From Armigeres subalbatus (lineage: Eukaryota; Arthropoda; Insecta; Diptera; Culicidae), in NCBI RefSeq assembly GCF_024139115.2, contig NC_085141.1:167606908-167670907 (forward strand): a stretch of DNA of 64,000 nt, read 5' to 3'. A program made the translations under genes and the position numbers. The notes below the pieces were generated by a model, which searched no databases, was not told the origin of the DNA, and saw only the letters and a list, made by a program, of their open reading frames with translations. Below, piece after piece: positions 63,091 to 64,000 of this stretch. How positions within the stretch are numbered: position 1 is the first letter of the stretch; each line of letters begins with the position of its first letter.

Positions 63091-63600
63091 AGAGCAACCG
63101 GGGACGGAACTTGAAAAAAAGGAAAACACGTAACGTAATCTGCTCCTAGGCAATCGCTGTTCTTTCAGACCAGGGAACTGATCAATCGAGCGACATTTTC
63201 GATCGTATTTCCCTTTCGGCCAAATGACATTTTTGGCCAAAACACTTCAAGCTACATGGGCTTTCACCAAATAAATTGTTCATTTGAATGACATATTCGG
63301 GTTTACAACCAATTTTTTTTTACAACTAGATGCTTTTTAAATTTTAACGGGAATTTCATCGGATTTTCCACTGGAAGTTCGTCTTAGTATTTACGAAAAG
63401 CTTTTCAAAATTTCAAAGCCATATTGTATGGAGTATTCAAGGGAATCGTTGATATTTTCACAAAAAAAATCTCTGGAGTTTTAACTTTATGCTGTGAAGG
63501 TATGTATCGGGAAATTCTACGCAAATTCCATTGAATCTACGGACATTCCACAAAAAATTCTGTGAACTTCTACAATTTTGTATCGACGTGAAAATCATAG
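63091..63600. other. Flanking sequence with stray GGCCAAATG units
   Basis: A few TTTCGGCCAAATGACATTTT-type units at 63205-63250; otherwise nothing recognised. Confidence 0.4.
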
Positions 63601-63603
63601 ACC

Positions 63604-63780
63604 AGTGGCGTGACAAATTTTGAACAGAAGCGCGCCGATGCAAAAATGTCAGCGGCGGGGGCGTGCCAAAAACTGTCGGCGGCGACGCACACCTTTATGT
63701 TAGGCTAAACGACATTTTCGGCTGTATAACAGTTCCGGCCGAATGGCCCATTCTGCCAAACGATCGTTTCGTTACATTTT
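63604..63780. mobile_element. Possible hAT left end with GCGGCG-rich subterminal segment
   Basis: CAGTGGCGTGACAAATTTTG resembles hAT starts of the CAGTGGCGT type and is followed by GCGGCGGGGGCGTGCC and CGGCGGCGACGC. The other end would be outside the window, so this is a candidate only. GGCCGAATGGCCC and CGGCTGTATAACAGTTCCGG units follow at 63715-63760. Confidence 0.25.
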
Positions 63781-64000
63781 GTGATGTATCACATAAAAAA
63801 GCAAAAAAAATAAGTTCTCGCTCAGACTCTCTGAGAAAAATGTAATTCACCAAGAAAAAAATCAAAGGTGCTTCTCAAAATTTAGACGATAACTGTGCGC
63901 ACGATCCGTGTAGTAGTAGAAGTGTATCATAGAAAATTCATCTTTCAGAAGGTTTTATCATACCCTATTTCTACAATCACATTAAGGACAAGCCTCCCGG

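Overview
The window looks like intronic and 3'-flanking DNA of a culicine mosquito, most likely Aedes. Three things point there: full or nearly full copies of the tRNA-derived SINE Feilai, which is known from Aedes; very dense nested transposons (I-like, RTE-like and other non-LTR elements, hAT-like elements, MITEs, a Penelope-like copy, a Helitron-like repeat); and insect-style exons with GT/AG borders and large introns. Nothing bacterial or viral was seen.

One host gene can be supported. Five coding exons on the + strand (14813-14941, 15325-15526, 19803-19951, 47320-47379, 57640-57761) join in frame. They encode the end of the second Ig domain, the whole third Ig domain and a C-terminal hydrophobic tail typical of a GPI-anchored cell-adhesion protein. 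The sequence looks like the DIP (Dpr-interacting protein)/lachesin/IgLON family. Its 5' exons (signal peptide, Ig1, first half of Ig2) were not found and probably lie upstream. The introns measure 383 bp, 4.3 kb, 27.4 kb and 10.3 kb, so almost every other feature here is an intronic insertion.

Layout. 1-2.9 kb: a palindromic-motif minisatellite, AT-rich satellite and a perfect 118-bp-arm inverted repeat. 3.8-8.5 kb: a BEL/Pao pol relic and a 5'-truncated I-like non-LTR element (minus strand) split by a MITE. 8.8-13.3 kb: a hAT-like element inside a Helitron-like repeat, diverged tandem repeats, a TA-flanked MITE and a Feilai relic. 14.8-20 kb: exons with a foldback-type satellite, an RT relic and tRNA-like SINE heads. 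21-30 kb: two broken copies of one non-LTR family (called family A here), opened by a foldback element and a non-autonomous hAT, then a Helitron-like repeat and a Penelope-like GIY-YIG copy with a target-site duplication. 33-46.5 kb: MITEs, a SINE with a 17-bp duplication, and a hAT inside a larger hAT-like element. 47.8-56.5 kb: an RT relic cut by Feilai, itself cut by a MITE; then a family A element with a 15-bp duplication, containing an RTE-clade element, containing a palindromic MITE. 57.6-64 kb: last exon, 3' UTR, foldback satellites, Feilai and a 150-bp tandem array.

The transposon genes all appear dead (stops, frameshifts, internal deletions, altered catalytic residues). The most interesting signals are the nesting hierarchy, a group of about nine TA-flanked elements that share an outer GGG(T/G)AA-like end but have different inner ends, and inverted minisatellite (foldback) structures. 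All coordinates and family calls come from reading the sequence by eye; no alignment or database search was run.
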